A stretch of 64,000 nucleotides of DNA from Rheinheimera sp. UJ63. Its GTDB lineage: Bacteria; Pseudomonadota; Gammaproteobacteria; Enterobacterales; Alteromonadaceae. The position numbers and the translations under genes are program-made. Below the pieces are notes generated by a model. It had not been told where the DNA came from and did no database searches. It saw only the letters and a list, made by a program, of their open reading frames with translations. The stretch covers positions 248,001 to 312,000 of the forward strand of contig NZ_JAKGTQ010000003.1 of assembly GCF_021568285.1 (NCBI RefSeq), in the 5' to 3' direction. Below, piece after piece: positions 16,587 to 24,051 of the stretch. Positions within the stretch are counted from its first letter, which is position 1. Each line of letters begins with the position of its first letter.

Positions 16587-17117
16587 TCACTTCATGCTGG
16601 GTGTGACCAGACAACGACAGGCTTTTACTTCACCGTTTAACCAAAGCCCTGGTAATTGCAGCGTATTGCGCAAAATGGGGGCAATTAAACTGTCGTCAAC
16701 CGAGCAAAGTGGGCCTGTGGCATAAGGCCCGGCATAAATTAACTGCCCCTGTTCAAATATGAGCACTGCCGGTGCAGCCGGCAAACTAAAACCTGCTGCC
16801 TGCAATTGTTCGGCAGAGAATTGAAATTGCCGGTTAGCGGTGATTTGATAACTGTGGGTAAATAAATCGCGATGTTCAGCTGCTAGGCGATTGCAGACAC
16901 AACCGGTTTGGGTTACGTGCACAACCTGCTTATCATTGGCGGGGGCGATACCCAAGCGTTCGATAGCAAAGGCAGCCGATGTTTGCCTTTGCCATACCCC
17001 CGTTTGATCAAACAAGCCATAGTACTGCTGGCCAAAAAGATACAAACCAATACTTGCGATAGCGATCCAACTGATAAAGAGTAATGCGACCAAACGCACT
17101 CGATGTTGCATCTGCAT
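16587..17117 (-). CDS. DUF6436-like thioredoxin-fold membrane-anchored protein
   Basis: The 176-residue protein has one N-terminal transmembrane helix (about residues 9-29) and a periplasmic domain. The sequence HVTQTGCVCNRLAAEH holds a CxC pair where thioredoxin-like proteins have CxxC. A downstream LPAAPAVLIFEQGQLIYAGPY segment resembles the cis-Pro region of a thioredoxin fold. Further Cys pairs occur near the end (GPLCS, KACRC). I assign it to DUF6436 from memory of this pattern. Function is unknown; redox or metal handling is inference. It lies six bases after the chemoreceptor gene, so the two are likely co-transcribed. Confidence 0.6.
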   Translation of the reverse strand: MQMQHRVRLVALLFISWIAIASIGLYLFGQQYYGLFDQTGVWQRQTSAAFAIERLGIAPANDKQVVHVTQTGCVCNRLAAEHRDLFTHSYQITANRQFQFSAEQLQAAGFSLPAAPAVLIFEQGQLIYAGPYATGPLCSVDDSLIAPILRNTLQLPGLWLNGEVKACRCLVTPSMK

Positions 17118-17123
17118 CAGCGG

Positions 17124-18617
17124 CTACACATTAAACTTTAACGATTCGTTATTTAGCGCCTGCGTAATGTGCTCTAAATTGTCTGCCGTTTTTAGCACCT
17201 TTCGGCCTTGCTCATTTTGCTCGCTGGTCATGTGGCTCAACTGCTGGGCACTTTGCGCAATTTCGTTACTTGAGGCACTTTGTTGCTGTAATGAATTGGC
17301 CATAATATCGGCTGAAGTACTGACTTGCTGCGCTTGTTGCAAAATCGTTTGCAGCAATGTGCCGCTTTGCTTTGCATGCTCACGCGTATGTTGTAGCTGT
17401 TCAATACTGCGCTTTACTTCGGTAACCGACTCGCCGCTGTTTGCCAGCAAGCGCTCAATCATGACTTTTATTTCATCGGTAGAGCCGCGTGTACGAGAGG
17501 CTAAGGTACGCACCTCATCGGCAACAACAGCAAAGCCACGGCCTTGCTCGCCCGCGCGGGCGGCTTCAATAGCGGCGTTTAACGCCAGTAAGTTAGTTTG
17601 CTCGGCGATAGATTGAATCACATCTAAAACTTTACGAATATCCACGGTTGCTTGAGCAACGTCATCGACCTTTTGGCCAGTATCATTTAATTGTTCTGAC
17701 AGTTTCTGTACCGAGGTAACCGTGCTTTCAACAGAGCTTCTACCTGCCGTCGCCGCTTGCTCGGCTGCTTTAGCAAACTGCTGTACCTGCTGAGACAAAT
17801 TAAACACTTCTTCAATGCTATGCGACATTTGTTCAGTCGCCGCGGCAATTCGATCCACTTCTTTCATCTTTTGTTGCATGCTGTCAGACAAGGCCCCGCC
17901 TTCGGCCAGCATGTTTACGGCCTCTGTTCTTAGCGCAACCGTTTGTTGATCGATGATCTTTACCGTACCTTGCAGGGTATCAAGCACCTCATTGAAACGT
18001 TTAATCACGCGCGAGTTTAAATCGGCACAGCGCCCTGTTAGCACTATTTTACCGTCCTCGGTTAACAAGGCTTCTGTACTGTCAAACAAGGCTTGCCCCA
18101 CTGTCGCCTCACGGTAACTTTGCCGAGCAATCACGATTAATACTGCTGACTCCAGCACCACAAAAGCGGCATGTATCATAATAATACCGAAGCTTAAACT
18201 TTGTACGGGTACCAAATATACGCCAACATCTTGCATTTGTAGGTACATAAACAACAGATGGTGCACGGCTATCGTGACCGCTGCGGTCAAGATCACCCAA
18301 AAGTCGCGAAAGGCAATTAACACCGCTAATAAGGCAAAAATACTAAAATGCATTTCTAACATGCCGGCTGATTGATGAATGTGCAACGCGGCAAAAAACA
18401 TAAAACTGACACCAAAGCTAACTCTGGCTAAATAATGATCCCCGAGTAAACGATAAAACATGATCGGTAATAAGGCGCTAGGTACACCAACAACAATAGC
18501 GGCCAGCCAACTGCCATGCCAACTGGCGAGAAACAACGCCACTAGCAACAACAGAATATTCACAAGGCTCATAATGGAAAATGCGTGCAGACGAAAGCGT
18601 GGAGCGATAGTAGACAT
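17124..18617 (-). CDS. Methyl-accepting chemotaxis protein with a polytopic membrane sensor
   Basis: This is a chemoreceptor of 497 residues. The first 180 residues form about six membrane helices with little periplasmic sequence and several His residues ([19 protein letters not shown]), rather than the usual two helices with a periplasmic ligand domain. The cytoplasmic part is a coiled-coil signalling domain with the conserved hairpin [17 protein letters not shown] followed by [15 protein letters not shown] (about 340-373), which binds CheA and CheW. The signal may be a membrane-dissolved or redox cue (inference). The DUF6436-like gene follows directly. Confidence 0.85.
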   Translation of the reverse strand: MSTIAPRFRLHAFSIMSLVNILLLLVALFLASWHGSWLAAIVVGVPSALLPIMFYRLLGDHYLARVSFGVSFMFFAALHIHQSAGMLEMHFSIFALLAVLIAFRDFWVILTAAVTIAVHHLLFMYLQMQDVGVYLVPVQSLSFGIIMIHAAFVVLESAVLIVIARQSYREATVGQALFDSTEALLTEDGKIVLTGRCADLNSRVIKRFNEVLDTLQGTVKIIDQQTVALRTEAVNMLAEGGALSDSMQQKMKEVDRIAAATEQMSHSIEEVFNLSQQVQQFAKAAEQAATAGRSSVESTVTSVQKLSEQLNDTGQKVDDVAQATVDIRKVLDVIQSIAEQTNLLALNAAIEAARAGEQGRGFAVVADEVRTLASRTRGSTDEIKVMIERLLANSGESVTEVKRSIEQLQHTREHAKQSGTLLQTILQQAQQVSTSADIMANSLQQQSASSNEIAQSAQQLSHMTSEQNEQGRKVLKTADNLEHITQALNNESLKFNV

Positions 18618-19093
18618 GGCTACTCCTATTTTTGCAGTCTGAAGAGACTACGACCTTAAGTTTAGCAGTGATTGAGCAACCTCGGCACATTGATATTAGG
18701 GTTTGTTGACATTTGATGGTTATTTTTGCAGCTGAGTGGCTGGTATTTATTCAAGGCAGAGCTTGTGCCGTGTAGTTATTCTACATAAACAAGCGATAAC
18801 GAAGTAGAAATGCCAGCCACACGCTGCCCGAAGGGTTCGTCTGGCGATGCTTTGCTCTTTGTGGCCTACATGGATGTAGGTCAGGGGCGAGAGCAGGACG
18901 CGGTAGCTTCACTCGTCGTTTATTTAGAATAACAAACCGGGTACCGCGTACTTCACTCCTCATTTCGCGAGCAAAACATCGCCAAAAGAACAAAATCTAA
19001 TCAGCAAACGTCAACAAGCCCTAGCATTATTAAAAATTGTTCAGAATTTTCAGCCATAATTATAGAAGAGCAAGCAAACAAAGGATCAGTCGC
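18618..19093. other. Intergenic region holding a nested palindromic repeat
   Basis: This is the divergent region between the chemoreceptor and ketosamine-kinase genes. Most of it (18697-19023) is the repeat element listed separately. Open frames inside it follow the repeat and are not credible genes. A weak promoter-like pair (TTGTTC at 19037, TTATAG at 19060) precedes the kinase gene. Confidence 0.6.
18697..19023. repeat. Nested inverted-repeat element, MITE-like
   Basis: Outer arms TAGGGTTTGTTGACATTTG (18697-18715) and the reverse complement of 19005-19023 match at most positions, about 19 of 23 over the full arm. Inside, GTTATTCTACATAAAC (18775-18790) pairs with GTTTATTTAGAATAAC (18918-18933) with one mismatch in 16. 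The 159-bp core is GC-rich compared with its flanks. No transposase is present. The structure suits a non-autonomous mobile element or dispersed intergenic repeat; I have a weak memory of similar sequence in other Alteromonadales. Confidence 0.7.
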
Positions 19094-19978
19094 ATGTGGC
19101 AACAAATAGCAGCACAAATTAGCTTGGAGTTGGATATCGATTTTCAGGTCGAGCGCAAGATTTCGCTTACCGGTGGCTCTATTAATCTGGCGTATAAAAT
19201 ATCCGGCGGTGGCCATGATTTTTTTGTCAAATTGCACCATCGCGAACAACTAGAACAATTTGAAAACGAACAATTATCCTTAGTTTGCCTTGCGCAAACA
19301 CATTGCGTGCGAGTGCCTAAGGTTATTTGCGTGGGTCAAACGCTCGACAAGGCTTTTTTGGTACTCGAGTATTTACCGCTGGAGCCAGCCAAAGCCGATC
19401 ACCCCGCCTCGTGGCATCGCTTAGCCGAGCACATCGCTAAACTGCATCAACAACACGAACAAGCCATGTTTGGTTTTGATTGGGACAATCAATTAGGGCT
19501 AACCACCCAACCTAATCAATGGCAAGGTAACTGGAGTAGTTTTTTTTCTGAACAACGCTTGGGTTGGCAATTACAATTGCTGTTAGAGCAAGGGTTTGGT
19601 TTTGGCAATATTGATCATATTGTTGAACAGTCTCGACAGCGCTTAATGCATCACAAACCCAAACCCAGTTTATTACACGGCGATCTATGGCGCGGCAATG
19701 TCGGTTTTACGGCAGAAAGCCCAGTGATTTTTGATCCCGCCAGTTATTTTGGTGATCGAGAAGCGGATATTGCTTGTAGTAGCCTTTACGGTAGCTTTCC
19801 TGCCGAGTTTTATGATCATTATCAGCAATATTACCCCTTAGCGGCTGATTTTGAAGAACGAAAAGCGCTGTATAATCTGTATCATATTTTAAACCACGCC
19901 AATTTGTTTCGTGGTAATTATCTGATCCAGGCACAAGAACAGATCAAACTACTTTTTCACTTAAAAGGCCAAGCATGA
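19094..19978 (+). CDS. Fructosamine / ketosamine-3-kinase family protein
   Basis: This 294-residue cytosolic kinase of the aminoglycoside-phosphotransferase fold phosphorylates sugar residues on glycated proteins, leading to deglycation. Motifs: the ATP loop LTGGSINLAYKI (about residues 24-35), VKLHH with the Lys, the catalytic HGDLWRGNVGF (about 195-205) and the metal-binding FDPASYFGDREADIA. I chose ATG 19094, preceded by AAGGA, over an upstream in-frame ATG that would overlap the promoter. It overlaps the next gene by ATGA, so translation is coupled to the pteridine reductase. Confidence 0.85.
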   Translation: MWQQIAAQISLELDIDFQVERKISLTGGSINLAYKISGGGHDFFVKLHHREQLEQFENEQLSLVCLAQTHCVRVPKVICVGQTLDKAFLVLEYLPLEPAKADHPASWHRLAEHIAKLHQQHEQAMFGFDWDNQLGLTTQPNQWQGNWSSFFSEQRLGWQLQLLLEQGFGFGNIDHIVEQSRQRLMHHKPKPSLLHGDLWRGNVGFTAESPVIFDPASYFGDREADIACSSLYGSFPAEFYDHYQQYYPLAADFEERKALYNLYHILNHANLFRGNYLIQAQEQIKLLFHLKGQA

Positions 19979-20727
19979 CCGACTCGAATCACCCGGTAGC
20001 ATTAGTCACCGGCAGCGCCCTGCGATTGGGCAAACAAATGATTATCAGCTTGCACCAACAAGGTTATCGAGTACTGATCCACTATCGCCGTTCTGCAGCG
20101 GCGGCCGAGCAACTCGCCGCGCAATTAAACCAACTACGCGCTAACAGTGCAGCCACGCTTTGTGCGAACTTAACCGACGATGCGGCAATTGCCCCCCTCG
20201 CCCAGCAAGCCATTGCTTGTTTTGGCCGTTTAGATTTATTGGTTAATAACGCTTCAAGTTTTTATCCGACACCGCTGGCTAACGCCCAGTTGGATGATTG
20301 GCAAGAGCTGTTTGGCTCGAACGTCAAAGCGCCGTACTTTTTAAGTAAAGCTTTAAGTGCCGAACTGACAAAGCGCCAAGGCTGCATTATTAATATGGTG
20401 GATATTCACGCCGATAAACCCTTAGCTGAGCACAGCATTTATTGCATGGCCAAAGCGGCCTTGCAAATGATGACCAAAGCCTTAGCTCGCGAGCTGGCGC
20501 CAGCAGTTCGGGTTAATGGTATCGCGCCAGGCGCCATTTTATGGCCAAGCCAAGCACTCGACGATGCCGATAAAGACATGGTATTACAGCAAGTACCCCT
20601 GGCACGCTTAGGTGAGGCCAACGACATTGCCAATACTCTGCTATTTTTAGCACAGGCACCTTACATTACGGGGCAAATTGTTGCGGTAGACGGTGGCAGA
20701 AGTTTAGGTGGTGCCAATAAAGCGTAA
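19975..20727 (+). CDS. Pteridine reductase, SDR family (FolM-like)
   Basis: A 250-residue short-chain dehydrogenase. The N-terminal NADPH motif TGSALRLGKQ has the pteridine-reductase form of TGxxxRxG, followed by HYRRS, NNAS, the active-site Asp-x-His in DIHADKP, Tyr-x3-Lys in YCMAKAA, and GAILWP. These features distinguish pteridine reductases from ordinary SDRs. It reduces dihydropterins such as dihydromonapterin or dihydrofolate. The start overlaps the ketosamine-kinase stop. Confidence 0.85.
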   Translation: MTDSNHPVALVTGSALRLGKQMIISLHQQGYRVLIHYRRSAAAAEQLAAQLNQLRANSAATLCANLTDDAAIAPLAQQAIACFGRLDLLVNNASSFYPTPLANAQLDDWQELFGSNVKAPYFLSKALSAELTKRQGCIINMVDIHADKPLAEHSIYCMAKAALQMMTKALARELAPAVRVNGIAPGAILWPSQALDDADKDMVLQQVPLARLGEANDIANTLLFLAQAPYITGQIVAVDGGRSLGGANKA

Positions 20728-20771
20728 TATGCCGAGCCCTAAACCGCTCAGGCAAAACGGGAGAAGGCAGT

Positions 20772-20972
20772 ATGAAACCCATATTTCAAAGTGTGAATTG
20801 CCCTTTTTGTGGTTATCCCAGCGATATTTGCGTGGAAGCCTCAGCAGAGGATCAAGATTACATCGAGGATTGCAGCAATTGCTGCAATCCGATGCATATT
20901 CGAGTGCATACTGATGATCTGCAGCATCGTGTGCAGATCTTCGTCGATGCCGATGACGAACAGTATTACTGA
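20772..20972 (+). CDS. CPXCG motif-containing cysteine-rich protein
   Basis: This 66-residue small protein has CPFCG (about residues 10-14) and CSNCCNP (about 33-40), two Cys pairs suited to bind one zinc. The rest is acidic. It matches the family named for this motif, common in Alteromonadales; its role is unknown. The stop codon overlaps the end of the convergent riboflavin synthase gene by 7 bases. Confidence 0.8.
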   Translation: MKPIFQSVNCPFCGYPSDICVEASAEDQDYIEDCSNCCNPMHIRVHTDDLQHRVQIFVDADDEQYY

Positions 20973-21601
20973 GCTTGCTCAGTGTTGGCAAAGCGTGCTG
21001 CCATCACGCGCTCAACGGTGCGAATAATCGTCACGGTTTGTTGATCGAGTTCGATATTAATGCGATCGCCAATCACTTTATCGCCTAAGGTTGTTAGCGC
21101 CAAAGTTTCCGGGATCAGATACAAACCAAAGCCTTCGGCAGTGACTTCGCCCACGGTTAAACTGCAGCCTTCCACCGCGATAAACCCTTTCGGTTGGATG
21201 TAAGGCAGCATGGCCGGATCCACTTTCAGCAGCAGCTGACAGTTTTGCGCATCTTGGGTTTTCCCGATCAATTCGGCCGTTGCTTGAATGTGGCCCGAGA
21301 CAATATGGCCGCCAAGCTCGTCGCCAAAACGCAGAGAACGCTCTAAGTTCACTCGGCTACCGACTTTTAGCGTACCAAGATTGGTTTTATCTAACGTTTC
21401 AGCAATAACATCAAAGCAAACCCAACCAGCCGCACTGTCAAAGTCGGTGGCGGTAAGGCAAACACCATTAATCGCAATACTGGCGCCACGTTGCAATTGC
21501 GCCAGATGTGTGGGGGCAACGTTTAGGGTTAAGGTCCTAAGACCGGGTAAATCAGCAATTTGCTTGATGGTGGCGGTGGTTTGCACTATTCCAGTAAACA
21601 T
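20966..21601 (-). CDS. ribE: Riboflavin synthase alpha subunit
   Basis: This enzyme makes riboflavin from two molecules of 6,7-dimethyl-8-ribityllumazine. The 211-residue protein is the typical tandem of two lumazine-binding domains: MFTGIVQ, then GVCLTATDF and FDVIAETL in the first repeat, and SGHIQ with EGCSLTVGEV and LIPETL in the second. Enteric homologues are called ribC/ribE. It stands apart from other riboflavin genes. The 62-base upstream gap to norM is too short for an FMN riboswitch. Confidence 0.93.
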   Translation of the reverse strand: MFTGIVQTTATIKQIADLPGLRTLTLNVAPTHLAQLQRGASIAINGVCLTATDFDSAAGWVCFDVIAETLDKTNLGTLKVGSRVNLERSLRFGDELGGHIVSGHIQATAELIGKTQDAQNCQLLLKVDPAMLPYIQPKGFIAVEGCSLTVGEVTAEGFGLYLIPETLALTTLGDKVIGDRINIELDQQTVTIIRTVERVMAARFANTEQAQ

Positions 21602-21663
21602 AAAACCTCAGTTGTGTTAAATTGCGCGGCTGACAACACTGTAGCAAAATTAAGACGGCGCTC

Positions 21664-23037
21664 ATGTTACCTTTTTCCCGCTTTGAAGCCAGAACCATTT
21701 TAAAATTATCCGGCCCGATCATTCTGGCACAAGTCACGCAAACCTTAATGATGTTTGTCGATACTGTGATGGCCGGTCGTTACGGTGCTGTCGACATGGC
21801 CGCTATTGCGGTTGCGTCAGGCTTATGGCTGCCAATTGTGATGACCTTACAAGGTTTGTTGCTGGCGTTAACGCCGATTATCGCCCAGTTTTTTGGCAGC
21901 AAACAAACCAGCTTAGTCAGCCACTATACGTTACAAACCAGTTATTTGGGTTTACTGCTCGCGGCATTATTGTTTGTTTTAATGCTGTTTGCTGAAATTC
22001 CCATCAGTAAATTACACATGGAAAGCGAACTGCAAACTAAGACCCTGCAATACCTGTACTACGTTAGTTTTGGGCTGTTTCCTGCTGTCGGTTACATTGT
22101 TATGCGTAATTTATTTGAAGGCCTTGGCAATACTAAAGCCAGTATGTGGATCAGCTTTGTGGGCCTGTTAGTGAATATCCCTGCCAATTACGTGTTTATT
22201 TATGGCAAATTGGGTATGCCCGCGCTTGGGGGGGCCGGCTGTGGTATTGCCACCAGTTTAGTGTTTTTAGCGATGTTTTTGGCGATGCTTTGCTACGGTT
22301 GGTTTAGCCGCTCGACTCGGCCTTATCGGCACTGGCCAGTCAGTTTAAAATTAAATTGGCCAGCACAATGGCAAATTTTTCGTATCGGCACGCCCATTGC
22401 CGCGTCTATTTTCTTTGAAGTCACCTTATTTGCCTGTGTGCCGCTGATGATTGTGCATTTGGGGCCGGTGATCGTCGCCGGTCATCAGGTAGCGCATAAC
22501 TACAGCTCGATTATCTTTATGATCCCGTTATCACTGGGTTTAGCCACTACCATCCGCGTCGGTCACTTAGTAGGCGAGCAAAATTTGCAAAGCCTGAAAA
22601 AGTCCATCGGTTCGGCATTGATCCTCTCAATGCTGCTATCCATCATCACTATTGTGTTTACCTTGCTGATGCGCCAGCATGTGGCAACCTTGTATTCGCC
22701 CGATCCTGCGGTGATTGCCTTGGCCAGCTCATTGTTAATTTTAGCCAGCTTTTATCAATTTTCAGATGCCATCCAAGTGGTGTCGTCTTGTGCCTTACGC
22801 GGCATGAAAATTACCATGCCGGTATTTTTTATCACGCTGATTTCCTATTGGCCAATCGGTTTTGGCCTTGGCTGCGTACTAGGCTTAACGAACTGGTTGG
22901 TTGAACCGATGGGCGCACATGGTTTTTGGATCGGCATTATTGTTGGCTTAACGGTTTCTGCCATTGCCTTAGGTTTCGTGTTACGCAAACAATTAAACAG
23001 GATGGAACATGAACATAACGCAGGGGCTACTGCTTAG
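21664..23037 (+). CDS. norM: MATE family efflux transporter (NorM-like)
   Basis: This is a 12-helix inner-membrane sodium- or proton-coupled multidrug exporter of 457 residues. The N-terminal half begins LSGPIILAQVTQTLMMFVDT and the C-terminal half repeats the fold from RIGTPIAASIFFEV. Conserved MATE features include VDTVMAGRYGAVDMAAIA and GHQVAHNYSSIIFMIPLSL. It is divergent from riboflavin synthase. Its last 29 bases overlap the DUF3080 lipoprotein gene in another frame. Confidence 0.9.
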   Translation: MLPFSRFEARTILKLSGPIILAQVTQTLMMFVDTVMAGRYGAVDMAAIAVASGLWLPIVMTLQGLLLALTPIIAQFFGSKQTSLVSHYTLQTSYLGLLLAALLFVLMLFAEIPISKLHMESELQTKTLQYLYYVSFGLFPAVGYIVMRNLFEGLGNTKASMWISFVGLLVNIPANYVFIYGKLGMPALGGAGCGIATSLVFLAMFLAMLCYGWFSRSTRPYRHWPVSLKLNWPAQWQIFRIGTPIAASIFFEVTLFACVPLMIVHLGPVIVAGHQVAHNYSSIIFMIPLSLGLATTIRVGHLVGEQNLQSLKKSIGSALILSMLLSIITIVFTLLMRQHVATLYSPDPAVIALASSLLILASFYQFSDAIQVVSSCALRGMKITMPVFFITLISYWPIGFGLGCVLGLTNWLVEPMGAHGFWIGIIVGLTVSAIALGFVLRKQLNRMEHEHNAGATA

Positions 23038-24022
23038 TGTTGCTACCACACTTTTACTTGGCTGCAGCAAGCCAGCAGGTAAAGCGGAACTCGCGGATTA
23101 TCAACAACGTTTAACTCGGGTGTTGGCTTTAGACAAAGCTAACATCTCGCTCTTACCTACTACTCCGTTACCGGCCAAAAATAGCCTACTAGTGCCGCAA
23201 CCTGATTTACGCATGGATCTTTTAGATGCGTTTGCAACGCGCCAGTGTGGTTTAGATCAGCTTATTGCCGAGCGCAACAGCAGCATGGGCCGCGTATTTA
23301 GCGTGAGTAAACGGCTTAACTACGAATTACGTTTACTGGCGGTGTTAGCTGATTGCGATCAGCAAGATTGGCCTGAGCCATTAAAACAACAAATAACGGA
23401 GGTTTATCAGCAGAAACTCGCCCAAATCAACAGCGTGTTTTTAAACATGCTGCAAACCGATGACACCTTGCGCAAACGTTGGCACAACAGTGACAGCATG
23501 CTCGCGCCCAATGATAGCAGTGGCTTTAACGAAAGCTTGGCCGCTTTACAGTTGCTAGTAGAATTGAAACATGCCATCAATGCCAAAGATTGGCAACGCG
23601 CCAGCCAAATGGATCCTGAGCGCGCGCTAGAAAGTTTATATCGTTATGATTTTCTGTCAAAACTGCAATACAGTTTGCGCTATACCCGCAGTTGGTTTGT
23701 GGCGATTAACCCCAAATTACAACAGATCGCCCCGCGCACACTGTGCACCACTAACCGCAATACCGAACAGTTAACGATATTAACCACCGTCTTTCGCAAG
23801 TTTTTTATCGGCGATATCCAAGCCTATCTTGCGCAGCTTAGTCGCTTTCAGCAACAAAGTTGGCCGCTGTTAGATGAACTGTACCAAGATACGGCGCTGC
23901 ATCCTGTGTTAGCGCAGCGCTACTTAGAGCAAGCAGAGCAATTACAACGTTTATTGTTAGCGCACGTGGGATGGTATCAAGAGCTTAATAAGGTGTGCCC
24001 GGTAGGCTTAACCTCAAGCTAA
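23009..24022 (+). CDS. DUF3080 family lipoprotein
   Basis: A 337-residue lipoprotein whose signal sequence ends LLLGC with the lipid Cys at 19. The body is helical, Gln- and Leu-rich, and matches DUF3080, a family restricted mostly to marine gammaproteobacteria and often found beside norM. Function is unknown. It begins inside the norM 3' end (29-base overlap), so the two are translationally linked, suggesting a shared envelope role. A long hairpin covers its stop codon. Confidence 0.78.
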   Translation: MNITQGLLLSVATTLLLGCSKPAGKAELADYQQRLTRVLALDKANISLLPTTPLPAKNSLLVPQPDLRMDLLDAFATRQCGLDQLIAERNSSMGRVFSVSKRLNYELRLLAVLADCDQQDWPEPLKQQITEVYQQKLAQINSVFLNMLQTDDTLRKRWHNSDSMLAPNDSSGFNESLAALQLLVELKHAINAKDWQRASQMDPERALESLYRYDFLSKLQYSLRYTRSWFVAINPKLQQIAPRTLCTTNRNTEQLTILTTVFRKFFIGDIQAYLAQLSRFQQQSWPLLDELYQDTALHPVLAQRYLEQAEQLQRLLLAHVGWYQELNKVCPVGLTSS

Positions 24023-24043
24023 GCACACACTTAGCTTGAGGTT
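24010..24043. terminator. Long hairpin between convergent genes
   Basis: AACCTCAAGCTAAG and CTTAGCTTGAGGTT form a perfect 14-bp stem with a 6-base loop, overlapping the DUF3080 stop codon. There is no clean T-run, but the strength and the convergent position suggest a transcription stop for both sides. Confidence 0.6.
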
Positions 24044-24051
24044 GTTGCAGG

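Noticed and set aside
18781-18993. Minus-strand 70-codon frame inside the nested palindrome
   Set aside because: The frame is explained by the repeat element; composition and initiation signals do not support a protein.
21602-21663. FMN riboswitch upstream of riboflavin synthase
   Set aside because: The gap is only 62 bases and shows none of the conserved RFN elements.
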